A stretch of 64,000 nt of DNA from CAYQNU01 sp964419055 (lineage in GTDB: Bacteria; Bacteroidota; Bacteroidia; Flavobacteriales_D; Parvicellaceae), in assembly GCA_964419055.1 (NCBI GenBank), contig CAYQNU010000013.1:1-64000 (forward strand), given 5' to 3'. The notes beneath the pieces are model-generated. The model ran no database searches and was not told the DNA's origin. It saw only the letters and a list, made by a program, of their open reading frames with translations. Positions 7,640 through 15,701 of the stretch are shown piece by piece; the stretch's first letter is position 1; each line of letters opens with the position of its first letter. The position numbers were made by a program, and so were the translations under genes.

Positions 7640-8022
7640 ATTATTATCTTTTATAAAGAGAAAATCGGTATTCCTTTAATTATGTGGCAAATATACCCAA
7701 ATGTACACTGCCAAGAGGGCGATAATTATCAACAGATTCCCTTAAAGGATAGGAAATCCTCGTTTTACGTTCTTCAAAACTACCAAAGAGTGGGTTCAAA
7801 TCCCCACCAAAAACCCGATTTTTCTCAATTCTTGCCCGCTGATATTTACGGTTTAATCGAATTAACCATCACGTATTCAGTTGATTAATAAATTAGGATA
7901 GAAAAACCATGTATTTAAAACAGATGCACCATTCAACCAGTAGGGCAGAAGACATAAAGGAAAGAAAAACCTCGTTAGTGCCGACCAAATGGGAATTAAT
8001 AACCCTTTAGATCCCCTATAAA

Positions 8023-8031
8023 TGTGAATAA
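8023..8031 (-). promoter_or_regulatory. Possible DnaA box next to an iteron
   Basis: The minus strand reads TTATTCACA, a match to the general TTWTNCACA DnaA box, 1 bp from the exact iteron at 8033-8048. A one-mismatch version (TTATCAACA) lies at 7726-7734. In AT-rich DNA one such match in 1.6 kb can occur by chance. Confidence 0.3.
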
Positions 8032-8798
8032 CGGATAGAAAAACCATGTGTTAGGTAGCGGTTAAACACCCCAAGGAGGTTATTTAACGCCAACGAAATC
8101 AGCAAAATAGACCTATAAAGTGGGATTAAAGATAGAAAAACCTCGTTATTACCTGTACTCACCCTCTTAAAAAGGATGTTTCGTTTTTCGATCAATACAT
8201 TTTTGTTAAACGACACTAATACAGCGAAATACGCAAAAAAGGATAGAAAAAACATGTGAGTTGGAGGAGTGAATACGAATAAGTGAAACCACTAAAAGAT
8301 AGAAAAACCGAGTATTTAATGAATGAAACATCCATTTACACGACAAAAAGATAGAAAAACCATGATTTCATGAATACATGTATGCTATTTATATTTTCCA
8401 ATCTTGGAAACAGTATGGATAAGGATAGAAATTCCTGATTTTGGACAATCTTCAATAATCTATGTAAACGAAAAATGTGTCGTTGGATGATGAATTAAAG
8501 TGTTGAAATATAACGAATAACGAGACATCATTCAGTTAAGGGATAGAAAAACCGAGTAGGTATGCGAAAAAGGTAGCTCTACAATCGTTTGGCGTAAACT
8601 GATCATAAGGGATAGAAAAACCATGTGTTATTTGGAGCAATTTTTAATCAGCCAATTGGCCTAAAGGATAGAAAAACCTCGATGCAATTTTTAAAGTAAA
8701 CGATTTTAAAATGAGAAATACCAATAAAATCAATATATTTGCTTACTTTTTACTTGTAAAAGGATAGAGATTCCATGTCGAAAACGTCTTAATAAAAT

Positions 8799-8842
8799 TG
8801 TGGGATAGATTGTATTTTTAACCTATCCTTTATGTAGTTTTG
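8799..8842 (+). promoter_or_regulatory. rep promoter with inverted iteron half-sites (autoregulatory operator)
   Basis: GGGATAG (8802-8808, plus strand) faces an inverted half iteron whose minus strand reads TAAAGGATAG (8823-8832). Between them lies TTG (8810-8812), and just beyond is the -7 element TAGTTTTG (8835-8842), 4 nt before the rep ATG. In Rep_3 plasmids, Rep dimers bind inverted half-iterons over their own promoter and repress it, while monomers bind the direct iterons; this layout matches. Confidence 0.7.
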
Positions 8843-8846
8843 TGAT

Positions 8847-9737
8847 ATGGGAGAATTAAAAACAATTTTTCAAAACAATGCCATTACTGAGGCAAATTAT
8901 GATTTCTCAACATTAGAGAAAAACATAATGTACATGATGATGTCTCAGATTAAGCAAGAAGATACTCCCGAAAAGTACTATTTTATTTCGGTTAACGAAT
9001 TGTCTCAAAAGACTGGAGTGGATAACAGTTATGCCGATTATAAAGATGCTATTGCCCGAATGATGTCCAAGTTGATTACTATTAAAAAGGACAACGGAAA
9101 TGTTTTGCAAACCACTTTAGTGAGTTCTGCAGAGTATATAAAAGGACAAGGGCTTATAGAAATTGGGATAGAACCAAAACTACGCCCTTATTTATTTGAA
9201 TTACGTCAGAATTTTACTACCTATCAATTAGAGTTGGCGTTGATTTTAAAGTCAAAATTTTCTAAGCGAATGTATGAAATGCTGAGCCAATTTAAAAACA
9301 CCGGAATATTTAGAATTTCGGTATTGGATCTCAAAGAGCGTTTGAGTTTATACAACCCTAAGACGAAAGAAGAGCAATATGAAAAATGGTCGGCTTTTGA
9401 TAAATACGTTCTGAAAATTGCTCACAAAGAGATAAATAAACATACGGATATTCAATTTGAATACGTTGCCGTAAAATCGGGACGTAAATTTACTCGAATG
9501 GAGTTTCATATTACCCATACACCTTATCAAGTTAAATTTGACTTTAAAGACGCAGATAAAGAGTTGTTTGATAAATTAGTAAACAAATATGGACTGCGAA
9601 GAGATCAAGCCGAAAAGGTATTGAGTATGCATCCTCCTGCTTGGATCAAACAACAATTGTATATGATTCAAATCAAAAAGTCCAACCACGAAGTTTCTAA
9701 TGTTGGTGCATTTACAGCCAAAGTAATGGGCGTGTAA
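8847..9737 (+). CDS. Rep_3 (RepB/Initiator) family replication initiator
   Basis: 296 residues. It resembles plasmid initiators with two winged-helix domains: WH1 about 10-120 (dimerisation; FSTLEKNIMYMMMSQI, VNELSQKTGV, YADYKDAIARMMSKLI) and WH2 about 125-225 (DNA contact; LALILKSKFSKRMYEMLSQF, LKERLSLY, FDKYVLKIAHKEIN). A C-terminal helical tail (about 230-296) is extra. Rep_3 monomers bind direct iterons to open an origin. The gene follows the 20-copy iteron array and an inverted half-site operator. No partition, mobilisation or plasmid maintenance genes flank it; the neighbours are comM and cytochrome oxidase genes, so it appears chromosomal. Intact, no frameshift; possibly a domesticated initiator. 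Confidence 0.88.
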   Translation: MGELKTIFQNNAITEANYDFSTLEKNIMYMMMSQIKQEDTPEKYYFISVNELSQKTGVDNSYADYKDAIARMMSKLITIKKDNGNVLQTTLVSSAEYIKGQGLIEIGIEPKLRPYLFELRQNFTTYQLELALILKSKFSKRMYEMLSQFKNTGIFRISVLDLKERLSLYNPKTKEEQYEKWSAFDKYVLKIAHKEINKHTDIQFEYVAVKSGRKFTRMEFHITHTPYQVKFDFKDADKELFDKLVNKYGLRRDQAEKVLSMHPPAWIKQQLYMIQIKKSNHEVSNVGAFTAKVMGV

Positions 9738-9791
9738 TTAGCGGCTTTTTTTAAATGTACGTTAGTGATAGGGATATAAAAGGAAACTAAA

Positions 9792-10040
9792 CTATTTCCA
9801 CATGGCTGTGAAATCTCTAAAAAATCCCACTATTTTTTTCCTAAAAAGAAAAAAGAGGATTAGATAGGGAATCATCATCAAAAACAAAATAGCGAAATTA
9901 ATACCATTACCTACGGTGAGATCATCTCCAGAAGCAGTCTCAATTCGAGCTCTACATTGCGAACACCCTTGAGCTACCGAGTCTAATGACAGCAATAGAA
10001 TACCAACAAGGGCTATTATTTTGAAGATAATTTTAGACAT
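9792..10040 (-). CDS. Small membrane protein with CSQCR motif, end of the oxidase operon
   Basis: 82 residues. An N-terminal hydrophobic segment (about 5-23), a periplasmic stretch with Cys-Ser-Gln-Cys (residues 26-29), and a second transmembrane segment (about 46-66) with a basic C-terminus. It overlaps the preceding DUF420 gene by 8 bp, so it is the last gene of the cytochrome oxidase operon. Two closely spaced cysteines next to SCO-type copper chaperones suggest metal or redox handling, but no function is established. Similar small proteins end this operon in other Flavobacteriia (from memory). Confidence 0.75.
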   Translation of the reverse strand: MSKIIFKIIALVGILLLSLDSVAQGCSQCRARIETASGDDLTVGNGINFAILFLMMIPYLILFFLFRKKIVGFFRDFTAMWK

Positions 10041-10584
10041 AATAAGGAGATATCATAAAATAAACAACTACACCTGTGATGGCTACATACAACCACAAAG
10101 GAAAAGTAATGCGAGCAATTTTTTTATGGTTTTCAAATTTACCCAATAAAGCACGTAAATAAGTCACCAAAACAAAAGGAATAATCACCACAGAAAGCGC
10201 AATGTGTGTAATCAAAATAAAATAGTATACATATTTTAGTGCACCTTCACCACCAAATTTAGTAGAATCAGAGGTCATGTGATAGGCAACGTACATTACC
10301 AAGAAGAGGGTTGATAAAACAATTGCCGTACGCATCAAATTTTCGTGAAGTTTGCGGTTACCTTTTTTAATAGCTACTACAGCAAAGATCAATATCAAAG
10401 CCGTTAATCCATTTATACCCGCATAAATTGGAGGCAAAAAAGTAAGAGGCGCGACATCAAAGCCCAATTTTCGAAGATTAACACCAAACAAGGCCGCTAC
10501 AGCCAAAGGAATAGCAATCGACAAAACCACAATCCACTTTTTGTAGGTGGCTTCTTTTTGTTCTATTGTAAGTGATTTACTCAT
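10033..10584 (-). CDS. DUF420 family membrane protein (oxidase assembly, CtaM-like)
   Basis: 183 residues with about five transmembrane segments (near 15-35, 48-70, 84-105, 120-147, 158-178). Conserved histidines (HENLMRTA, YVAYHMTSD, ITHIALS) match the DUF420 family, which in Bacillus (CtaM) is needed for maturation of terminal oxidases. It overlaps both neighbours (8 bp each), indicating tight translational coupling with the SCO gene upstream and the CSQC protein downstream. Confidence 0.85.
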   Translation of the reverse strand: MSKSLTIEQKEATYKKWIVVLSIAIPLAVAALFGVNLRKLGFDVAPLTFLPPIYAGINGLTALILIFAVVAIKKGNRKLHENLMRTAIVLSTLFLVMYVAYHMTSDSTKFGGEGALKYVYYFILITHIALSVVIIPFVLVTYLRALLGKFENHKKIARITFPLWLYVAITGVVVYFMISPYYV

Positions 10585-11218
10585 TTATTAAAATTGATAT
10601 ATCTTTTTTCAATTGATTTACTTGGTCTTCTTCAGTACCATCATAATAACCCCTAATACGTGCTTTTTTATCAATCAAAACTAACATTTCTGAATGTAAA
10701 AAACCACCAGGAGCTAAAGCATCTTCTTGACTAGGTATCATATATCCCTCTACGCCTAAGGTGTAAAGAGAATTCTTATCTCCCGTTACAAAATTAATGT
10801 TTGAGAAATCAAATTGGTACTCATTTGCGTAATATTTTAATCGATCAGGATGGTCATTTTGTGGATCTACTGTATGTGCTATAAATTTGATGGGAAGCCC
10901 CTTCGTTTCATCCTGCAAACGTTTTACTTGTTTAGTCATCGCTGGACAAATGGTAGGACAGTGCGTAAAAAAATAATAGGCCACATAAACCGTATCTAAA
11001 TAATCCGTTTTGCTTACGGTGATGCCATCTTGGTTAACAAAACTCCAAAAAGGAATGGTGTGATAAACCGTGTCTTTATCAATACCTTCAATGAATTCTT
11101 TGGGTCCGAAAATGGGAAGAGTAGAGGTGGTGTTTTCGCTACAAGATATCCAAAATAAGGAAAATGGGAAAGCGAATAGGAGTAGTAAACGATAGCTGAA
11201 AAAATTATTTTTTGGCAT
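10577..11218 (-). CDS. SCO1/SenC copper chaperone lipoprotein
   Basis: 213 residues. The lipobox ISC (Cys26) predicts a lipoprotein. The thioredoxin-fold copper site is complete: Cys87-Pro-Thr-Ile-Cys91-Pro and a distal histidine in FLHSEMLVLID (about 175). SCO proteins deliver copper to the CuA site of cytochrome c oxidase subunit II. It overlaps the next SCO-like gene by 14 bp and DUF420 by 8 bp. A catalytic SCO and a degenerate SCO-like paralogue side by side suggest division of labour. Confidence 0.9.
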   Translation of the reverse strand: MPKNNFFSYRLLLLFAFPFSLFWISCSENTTSTLPIFGPKEFIEGIDKDTVYHTIPFWSFVNQDGITVSKTDYLDTVYVAYYFFTHCPTICPAMTKQVKRLQDETKGLPIKFIAHTVDPQNDHPDRLKYYANEYQFDFSNINFVTGDKNSLYTLGVEGYMIPSQEDALAPGGFLHSEMLVLIDKKARIRGYYDGTEEDQVNQLKKDISILINE

Positions 11219-11909
11219 CTTCTTCTTCTTTTAATAGAATACTTATTTCTTTAGTGATGCGTTTTATTTCGCTGGTATATTTTACAATGTATTTTCCTCT
11301 AATGTGTCCTTTTCTATCGATCAATAAAGCCATAGATTGAGCCACATTCGAATAACCAAAAACCGTATCTTTTTCTAGCCACGGATTCTGGATCTCCATA
11401 TTGGTATTATAAAATTGACCCATATCGCCTGAAACTATGTTCCATTTTTCGGTGTTTATTTCGTGAAATGCGATAAAATCGGTAATTTCTTTTTGTGCTT
11501 TTTTGGGATTACTAGGTACGAAACTGGATAGAATCTCAATATCTGCAAATTTTTTGTTACCCATTACCTCCTTTCCAATGAACTTCTTGAAACTTAAAAA
11601 ATCCAAGTTACAATTTTCACTTGGGCAACTGGCGTGAATGATGTTTACAATTAGAATTTTATTGGTTAAGTTTTTCTCGGTAAAAGGCTGTCCTAAATGA
11701 TCGGTAAAAGAGTATTTATCTACTTTATAAAACAACGTATCAATAGACGTGATACCATCGTGAGTATTGGTGAGCACTTGATGGTCGCCATAATACTTTA
11801 GGTCATAAAAGTTTGCTTTACCGGTCTTAAAAATCAGAATAAAAAAAGCCGGAAGTAAGAATATTCCGGCAATTATTAAAATTTTAGTACTTTTTTTTGA
11901 ATTTTCCAT
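11205..11909 (-). CDS. SCO-like thioredoxin-fold protein with altered copper motif
   Basis: 234 residues. One N-terminal membrane anchor (about 9-28), then a thioredoxin-like domain ending in MALLIDRKGHIRGKY, the SCO C-terminal strand pattern. The metal/redox motif is Cys95-Pro-Ser-Glu-Asn-Cys100, with four rather than three residues between the cysteines, and the distal histidine position carries Gln (VAQSMALL). Copper binding as in true SCO is therefore doubtful; a thiol reductase or assembly role is more likely. It overlaps the true SCO gene by 14 bp and follows the subunit IV gene by 20 bp. Confidence 0.75.
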   Translation of the reverse strand: MENSKKSTKILIIAGIFLLPAFFILIFKTGKANFYDLKYYGDHQVLTNTHDGITSIDTLFYKVDKYSFTDHLGQPFTEKNLTNKILIVNIIHASCPSENCNLDFLSFKKFIGKEVMGNKKFADIEILSSFVPSNPKKAQKEITDFIAFHEINTEKWNIVSGDMGQFYNTNMEIQNPWLEKDTVFGYSNVAQSMALLIDRKGHIRGKYIVKYTSEIKRITKEISILLKEEEDAKK

Positions 11910-11929
11910 GCTTTATGAGAAGTAAAAAA

Positions 11930-12313
11930 TTACCCCCAAATTTGTGTATTCCAATACGATGATTCGGTTAATAAAATAAATATTAAATAGGCAATGAATA
12001 AAAAGTAAGGAACCAATAAAACCATTTTGAAACTTTTGGTTTCATCGCCTAAGTGCATAAATTTCATTACAATATAGCCCGCTTTAACAAGGGTTAATAT
12101 AATGAATGACCACTTAATAACGGGCCAAATTGAATTAGGCTCACCACCAACATATTGTTTTACAAAAGCTCCAGTAATTACTTCTACAGTTGTAATAATG
12201 GTCAATAATATAGTAACAAATACAATCTTTTTTCTAACTTGTTTTCCGTGATGTTCATCATGATTAGCCGAAACTGAGTAATGATGATCCATATGTAAAT
12301 CGTCTCTTTCCAT
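11930..12313 (-). CDS. Cytochrome c oxidase subunit IV-type small membrane protein
   Basis: 127 residues with three transmembrane helices (about 28-50, 65-88, 96-118) after a His-rich N-terminus (HMDHHYSVSANHDEHH). The arrangement and the motif VKAGYIVMKFMHLG match the prokaryotic COX4_pro family found in caa3/aa3 oxidases of Bacteroidota. It lies 51 bp downstream of subunit III, in the same operon. The N-terminal histidines could bind metal, but such stretches are not conserved enough to be sure. Confidence 0.85.
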   Translation of the reverse strand: MERDDLHMDHHYSVSANHDEHHGKQVRKKIVFVTILLTIITTVEVITGAFVKQYVGGEPNSIWPVIKWSFIILTLVKAGYIVMKFMHLGDETKSFKMVLLVPYFLFIAYLIFILLTESSYWNTQIWG

Positions 12314-12364
12314 AACCTTTTAATTTTATCTGTATAAGATTCCTAATTTTAATATCAATGATGA

Positions 12365-13189
12365 TTACACCAAGTAGAAGAAGGTAAATACGAATACCCA
12401 AACTAAATCCACAAAGTGCCAATATAAACCTACTTTCTCAACCATTTCAAAATGTCCTCTTGAGTCATACACTCCTTTGGTAACATTGATTAAAATAATC
12501 AGATTGATTACTACTCCTGATAATACGTGGAACCCGTGGAATCCCGTAATGAAGAAAAATAAATTTCCAAATTGAGGAATCATTGGTGCATATTCGTTTT
12601 CTATTAAATTGGCTCCTTGTATAAAACCAAGGCTGTTTTCAATGGAATGATTGTATAATGCTAATCCTTCAGCACCTTCTTTTATTAAACCGTGGTGAAA
12701 ATCTAAAGATACTGCAGTATCAGACACGCTTAATATGGTAGCCCAACCTTCTGTTGTCAAAATACTTCCATAATGTGAACCGTGTATAAAGTGATACCAC
12801 TCCCAAGCTTGAGAACCTACGAAGAAAAATCCTCCAACAACGGTCCAAGTTAACCACTTAATCACCCCTTTTTTATCCATTCTGTGTCCTGCCTCTACGG
12901 CCAAAACCATAGTTACCGAACTCACAATAAGAATAAAGGTCATTAAAGCCACATATAATAATGGAAAGCCATTTCCTAAAAAGGGCATAGCATTAAAAAC
13001 TTCTTCACCTACTGGCCATGTACCAAATTGGTGTCTGAAATAGCCATAAGCGCATAATAATCCTCCAAAAGTTAGTGCATCGGAGATGAGGAAAAACCAC
13101 ATCATTTGTTTCCCGTAAGAAAGTCTAAAAGGCGAACCGTTGCCGCCCCAAGCCGTTGCTGAATCAATTTCGTTAGCGTGTCCTGACAT
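12365..13189 (-). CDS. ctaE: Cytochrome c oxidase subunit III
   Basis: 274 residues, seven predicted helices. Hallmarks are FRLSYGKQMMWFFLISDALTFG near the start, the GFHGFHVLSG motif and the closing YWHFVDLVWVFVFTFFYL. Subunit III stabilises the catalytic subunit I and proton uptake. An insert of about 60 residues between helices (about 125-205) carries no recognised motif. A second subunit III-like gene lies directly upstream (85 bp), a duplication common in Bacteroidota oxidase operons. Subunits I and II are not in this window. Confidence 0.9.
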   Translation of the reverse strand: MSGHANEIDSATAWGGNGSPFRLSYGKQMMWFFLISDALTFGGLLCAYGYFRHQFGTWPVGEEVFNAMPFLGNGFPLLYVALMTFILIVSSVTMVLAVEAGHRMDKKGVIKWLTWTVVGGFFFVGSQAWEWYHFIHGSHYGSILTTEGWATILSVSDTAVSLDFHHGLIKEGAEGLALYNHSIENSLGFIQGANLIENEYAPMIPQFGNLFFFITGFHGFHVLSGVVINLIILINVTKGVYDSRGHFEMVEKVGLYWHFVDLVWVFVFTFFYLV

Positions 13190-13274
13190 TGTCTTTTATT
13201 TTATCGGTGCAAGTTTAAACATTATCTTCAAATTAACATCAAAAAAATGTTGAAAAAAATCTCTTAGAATCGTT

Positions 13275-14543
13275 CTAAATTGTAATGGTAATCCAAAATA
13301 AATATAAAACGACCCATAAAATTCCAAGGAAATGCCAAAAAATACTGGCAGCTTCCATTCCATTTGTATTCTCTGATGAATAGTAACCTTTTGTAGCTCT
13401 GTATGTTAAAATCATTAGCATTCCAAGAGCTAATAAAATGTGAAGTGCATGAAGAGCCGTAATAACATATAAATAGGAGCTGGCATTATTTCCCGCTTGA
13501 AAAAATTCATTATACTGTCCAGGTGTTAATTCTTGACGCATTTGAATCCATTTTCCGTTTTCAACTTTGATGTCGATTCCCTGTGGTAATGAAAAACGAG
13601 CTACGAAATTGGTTAAGTCCACTTCTGAACCATCCGTGGTGATTTTACCATTTTTAACCTTATAATCGTTCCCATTTTCATAAAATCCAGCATCTATACT
13701 GTTAATTTCTTCGGCACTCAACTCAAAAGCAGGAAAAAACAAACGTTTATCTTCAAATTCCAATTCTTCGCCATTTAGTGATATGGTGAAGTCTTTACCA
13801 TATTCACCTTTCATCATGAAGTAAGGCATATCGTTGACAACTCCAAATGCAAAATAAAACAAAGACCTCAATTCGGCATCCACCATTTGTCTTCCTTCAA
13901 TTTGCAATTTGGAATTAACTATGCTTATGGGTTTTGTTTGTCCATCTGCCGACATTAAATTTATAGTGTAAGGACTTCCATAATTTTGAAGTACATATTC
14001 GGTGCCTTTGTATCCTTTGTCTTCTTTACAAATGGGCATTAAAAAATCCTTAATAGCGGTAACTTCTTTTTCGGATAGGGGTTTCCCATCGAGAGTATAA
14101 TTTTTACCATTGTGCGCGATTAATTGACCATTAGTAGACAAACTAAATTTGTCGCCATATGCTCCGTGTTGGTAAAATATATTTCCCTTCATTCGGTTAC
14201 CATTTTCAATCATTTGACTGTAGCCCAACAATTGGAAATAAACGAAAGTTATACCGAGAATTAATGCACCTACTACTCCAAAAACAACTTTTTTATTTTG
14301 ATTAGATTTTGCCCATTTCAAAGAAAGATAAAGAAGACCGCTACTCAAAATGATAACTAGGGTACTCCATAAAAAGGCATCAGGTAATTCTAAATTTACC
14401 CAAAATTTATCTTTGTAACTTACATAAACAGCACTGATCAAACCTCCAAACATCATCACTATAGCACCAATACTAAAGTAAGTCAACAAACGAACGGTTC
14501 TATTGCGTTGTTGTTTTTCTTCTTGAGCCAATAATTCTGACAT
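13275..14543 (-). CDS. Subunit III-like oxidase protein with a large soluble insert
   Basis: 422 residues. Three N-terminal helices (about 20-44, 54-76, 84-106) and two C-terminal helices (about 356-381, 392-418) with ALHALHILLALG and IFWHFLGILWVVLYLFW match the short subunit III of heme-copper oxidases. Between helices 3 and 4 lies a hydrophilic insert of about 240 residues (113-351) with repeated short beta-like motifs (FSLSTNGQLIAHNGKNYTLDG, FTISLNGEELEFEDKRL). The insert nearly doubles the usual length. It is in frame and not degraded. It would lie on one side of the membrane and may contact cytochrome c or another partner; this is inference. Confidence 0.8.
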   Translation of the reverse strand: MSELLAQEEKQQRNRTVRLLTYFSIGAIVMMFGGLISAVYVSYKDKFWVNLELPDAFLWSTLVIILSSGLLYLSLKWAKSNQNKKVVFGVVGALILGITFVYFQLLGYSQMIENGNRMKGNIFYQHGAYGDKFSLSTNGQLIAHNGKNYTLDGKPLSEKEVTAIKDFLMPICKEDKGYKGTEYVLQNYGSPYTINLMSADGQTKPISIVNSKLQIEGRQMVDAELRSLFYFAFGVVNDMPYFMMKGEYGKDFTISLNGEELEFEDKRLFFPAFELSAEEINSIDAGFYENGNDYKVKNGKITTDGSEVDLTNFVARFSLPQGIDIKVENGKWIQMRQELTPGQYNEFFQAGNNASSYLYVITALHALHILLALGMLMILTYRATKGYYSSENTNGMEAASIFWHFLGILWVVLYLFWITITI

Positions 14544-14548
14544 AATAC

Positions 14549-15439
14549 TTAATTTTTAGTAAAAAGATAAAGCAATTGAATGAGTGGTAAATAGGCAAAA
14601 GAGTAAAACATTAATTGTTTTGCATATTTCATATCCAATGTTTTGTACAATTTGTAGGCGGGAATTGCTAACATAGTTCCCAATAGGGTAGCAACAATCA
14701 TAGATACATTATTGTTCAAATCATACAACCATGGAAGTATACCAACAGGAATCATTGCCGTGGAATAAACAAATATGCTAAATGCACTTCCCTTTGTTCT
14801 ACCCGCTCTGGAAGGTAATAAATAAAATCCTGCTTTGATGTAATCATCATGAATTTTCCACGCAATGGACCAAAAATGTGGAAACTGCCAAAAGAACTGA
14901 ACAAGAAACAACAAACCCGGTTCTAACCCAAAATGACCTGTTGATGCTACGTATCCTAATAGCGGTGGAATGCTTCCAGGAAAAGCACCCACGAAAACAG
15001 CAATTGGAGATATGGGTTTAAGAGGGGTGTAAATTAACACATACATTACCAATGCCATTAAACCCAATATACCACTTAAATCATTCAGTGTAAAAAGACA
15101 TATTTCACCTACAACACCCGTCAAAACTGCAAAAAGAATACCTTCAAATACAGATAATCTTCCGGCAGCAACAGGACGATCTTTGGTACGATCCATTTTC
15201 ACATCAAGATTTCGTTCCCATACTTGGTTGAATGCATTACTAGATGCGGTGACCAAAAAACCACCACCAATAAGAAGCAGAACCTCACTTAAAATGTACG
15301 ATCCGGGTGCAATGAAATAACCAATAACCGCTGAGAATACAACTAAGCTAGCCAATCGAAATTTACCTAAGGCAACATAATCACGAACCGTAAGGGCTAA
15401 GGAAGGTGCAGAAATACTATTACTTTCTTTTGAAATCAA
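14549..15439 (-). CDS. ctaB: Protoheme IX farnesyltransferase (heme O synthase)
   Basis: 296 residues, UbiA superfamily with about eight to nine helices. The prenyl-diphosphate site NxxxDxxxD is seen as NLDVKMDRTKDRPV; the second site has DDYIKAGFYLLP. It makes heme O for aa3-type oxidases and heads the operon. The start is TTG: no in-frame ATG exists before residue 81, and a promoter TATCTTTG (complement of 15460-15467) lies 20 nt upstream. The 5-bp gap to the next gene indicates co-transcription of all eight oxidase genes. Confidence 0.92.
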   Translation of the reverse strand: MISKESNSISAPSLALTVRDYVALGKFRLASLVVFSAVIGYFIAPGSYILSEVLLLIGGGFLVTASSNAFNQVWERNLDVKMDRTKDRPVAAGRLSVFEGILFAVLTGVVGEICLFTLNDLSGILGLMALVMYVLIYTPLKPISPIAVFVGAFPGSIPPLLGYVASTGHFGLEPGLLFLVQFFWQFPHFWSIAWKIHDDYIKAGFYLLPSRAGRTKGSAFSIFVYSTAMIPVGILPWLYDLNNNVSMIVATLLGTMLAIPAYKLYKTLDMKYAKQLMFYSFAYLPLIQLLYLFTKN

Positions 15440-15459
15440 AACATCACTTTTTCAGAGTG

Positions 15460-15467
15460 CAAAGATA
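15460..15467 (-). promoter_or_regulatory. -7 element of the cytochrome oxidase operon
   Basis: The minus strand reads TATCTTTG, 20 nt before the TTG start of ctaB; no other strong promoter was seen between 9792 and 15439, so it probably drives the eight-gene operon. Confidence 0.5.
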
Positions 15468-15701
15468 CAGTCTTAAGATGAAATGATAAAGGATATCAGA
15501 AAGTATTTTAAACGATTAATTTATATTTCAATTTTTCAAGGAAGAAAGTGTTATTCAAATAATAGCATATAACTTACATTATGTTAAATAGATTTTTCTA
15601 CCATCCCATCAATAACCCTATTCTCTTTTTATAAAACGGGTGTTCTAATCTAAAATGAATTTTCCAAAATCAGATTGCTTCTGGATAAAGATTAAAGGAA
15701 G

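Larger units (their letters stand above)
7286..8777 (+). repeat. Dispersed iteron array, about 20 direct copies of GGATAGAAAAACCATG
   Basis: Copies, all on the plus strand, begin at 7286, 7516, 7538, 7560, 7581, 7603, 7624, 7747, 7896, 7959, 8033, 8130, 8241, 8297, 8349, 8423, 8541, 8610, 8666 and 8762. Three are exact (7896, 8033, 8610); most others differ at one to four positions. GATAG and AACC are best kept; the bases before the final G are AT in about ten copies and TC in five. Most are preceded by TAA or AAA. Beyond the 22-bp ladder (7516-7639) the spacing is irregular, 52-149 bp, with unrelated AT-rich sequence between. A Rep_3 initiator gene follows at 8847, so these are most likely its binding sites (iterons). 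Confidence 0.88.

Noticed and set aside
7788..7810. tRNA remnant (GGGTTCAAATCCCC)
   Set aside because: The T-loop-like word is present, but no acceptor, D-arm or anticodon arm can be folded around it.
7682..7888. 68-codon frame inside the iteron region
   Set aside because: It spans an iteron copy, has no promoter or homology signal and odd composition.
7286..8777. CRISPR array
   Set aside because: Repeats are only 16 bp, partly degenerate, with spacing from 21 to 230 bp; no cas genes lie nearby and a Rep_3 gene follows.
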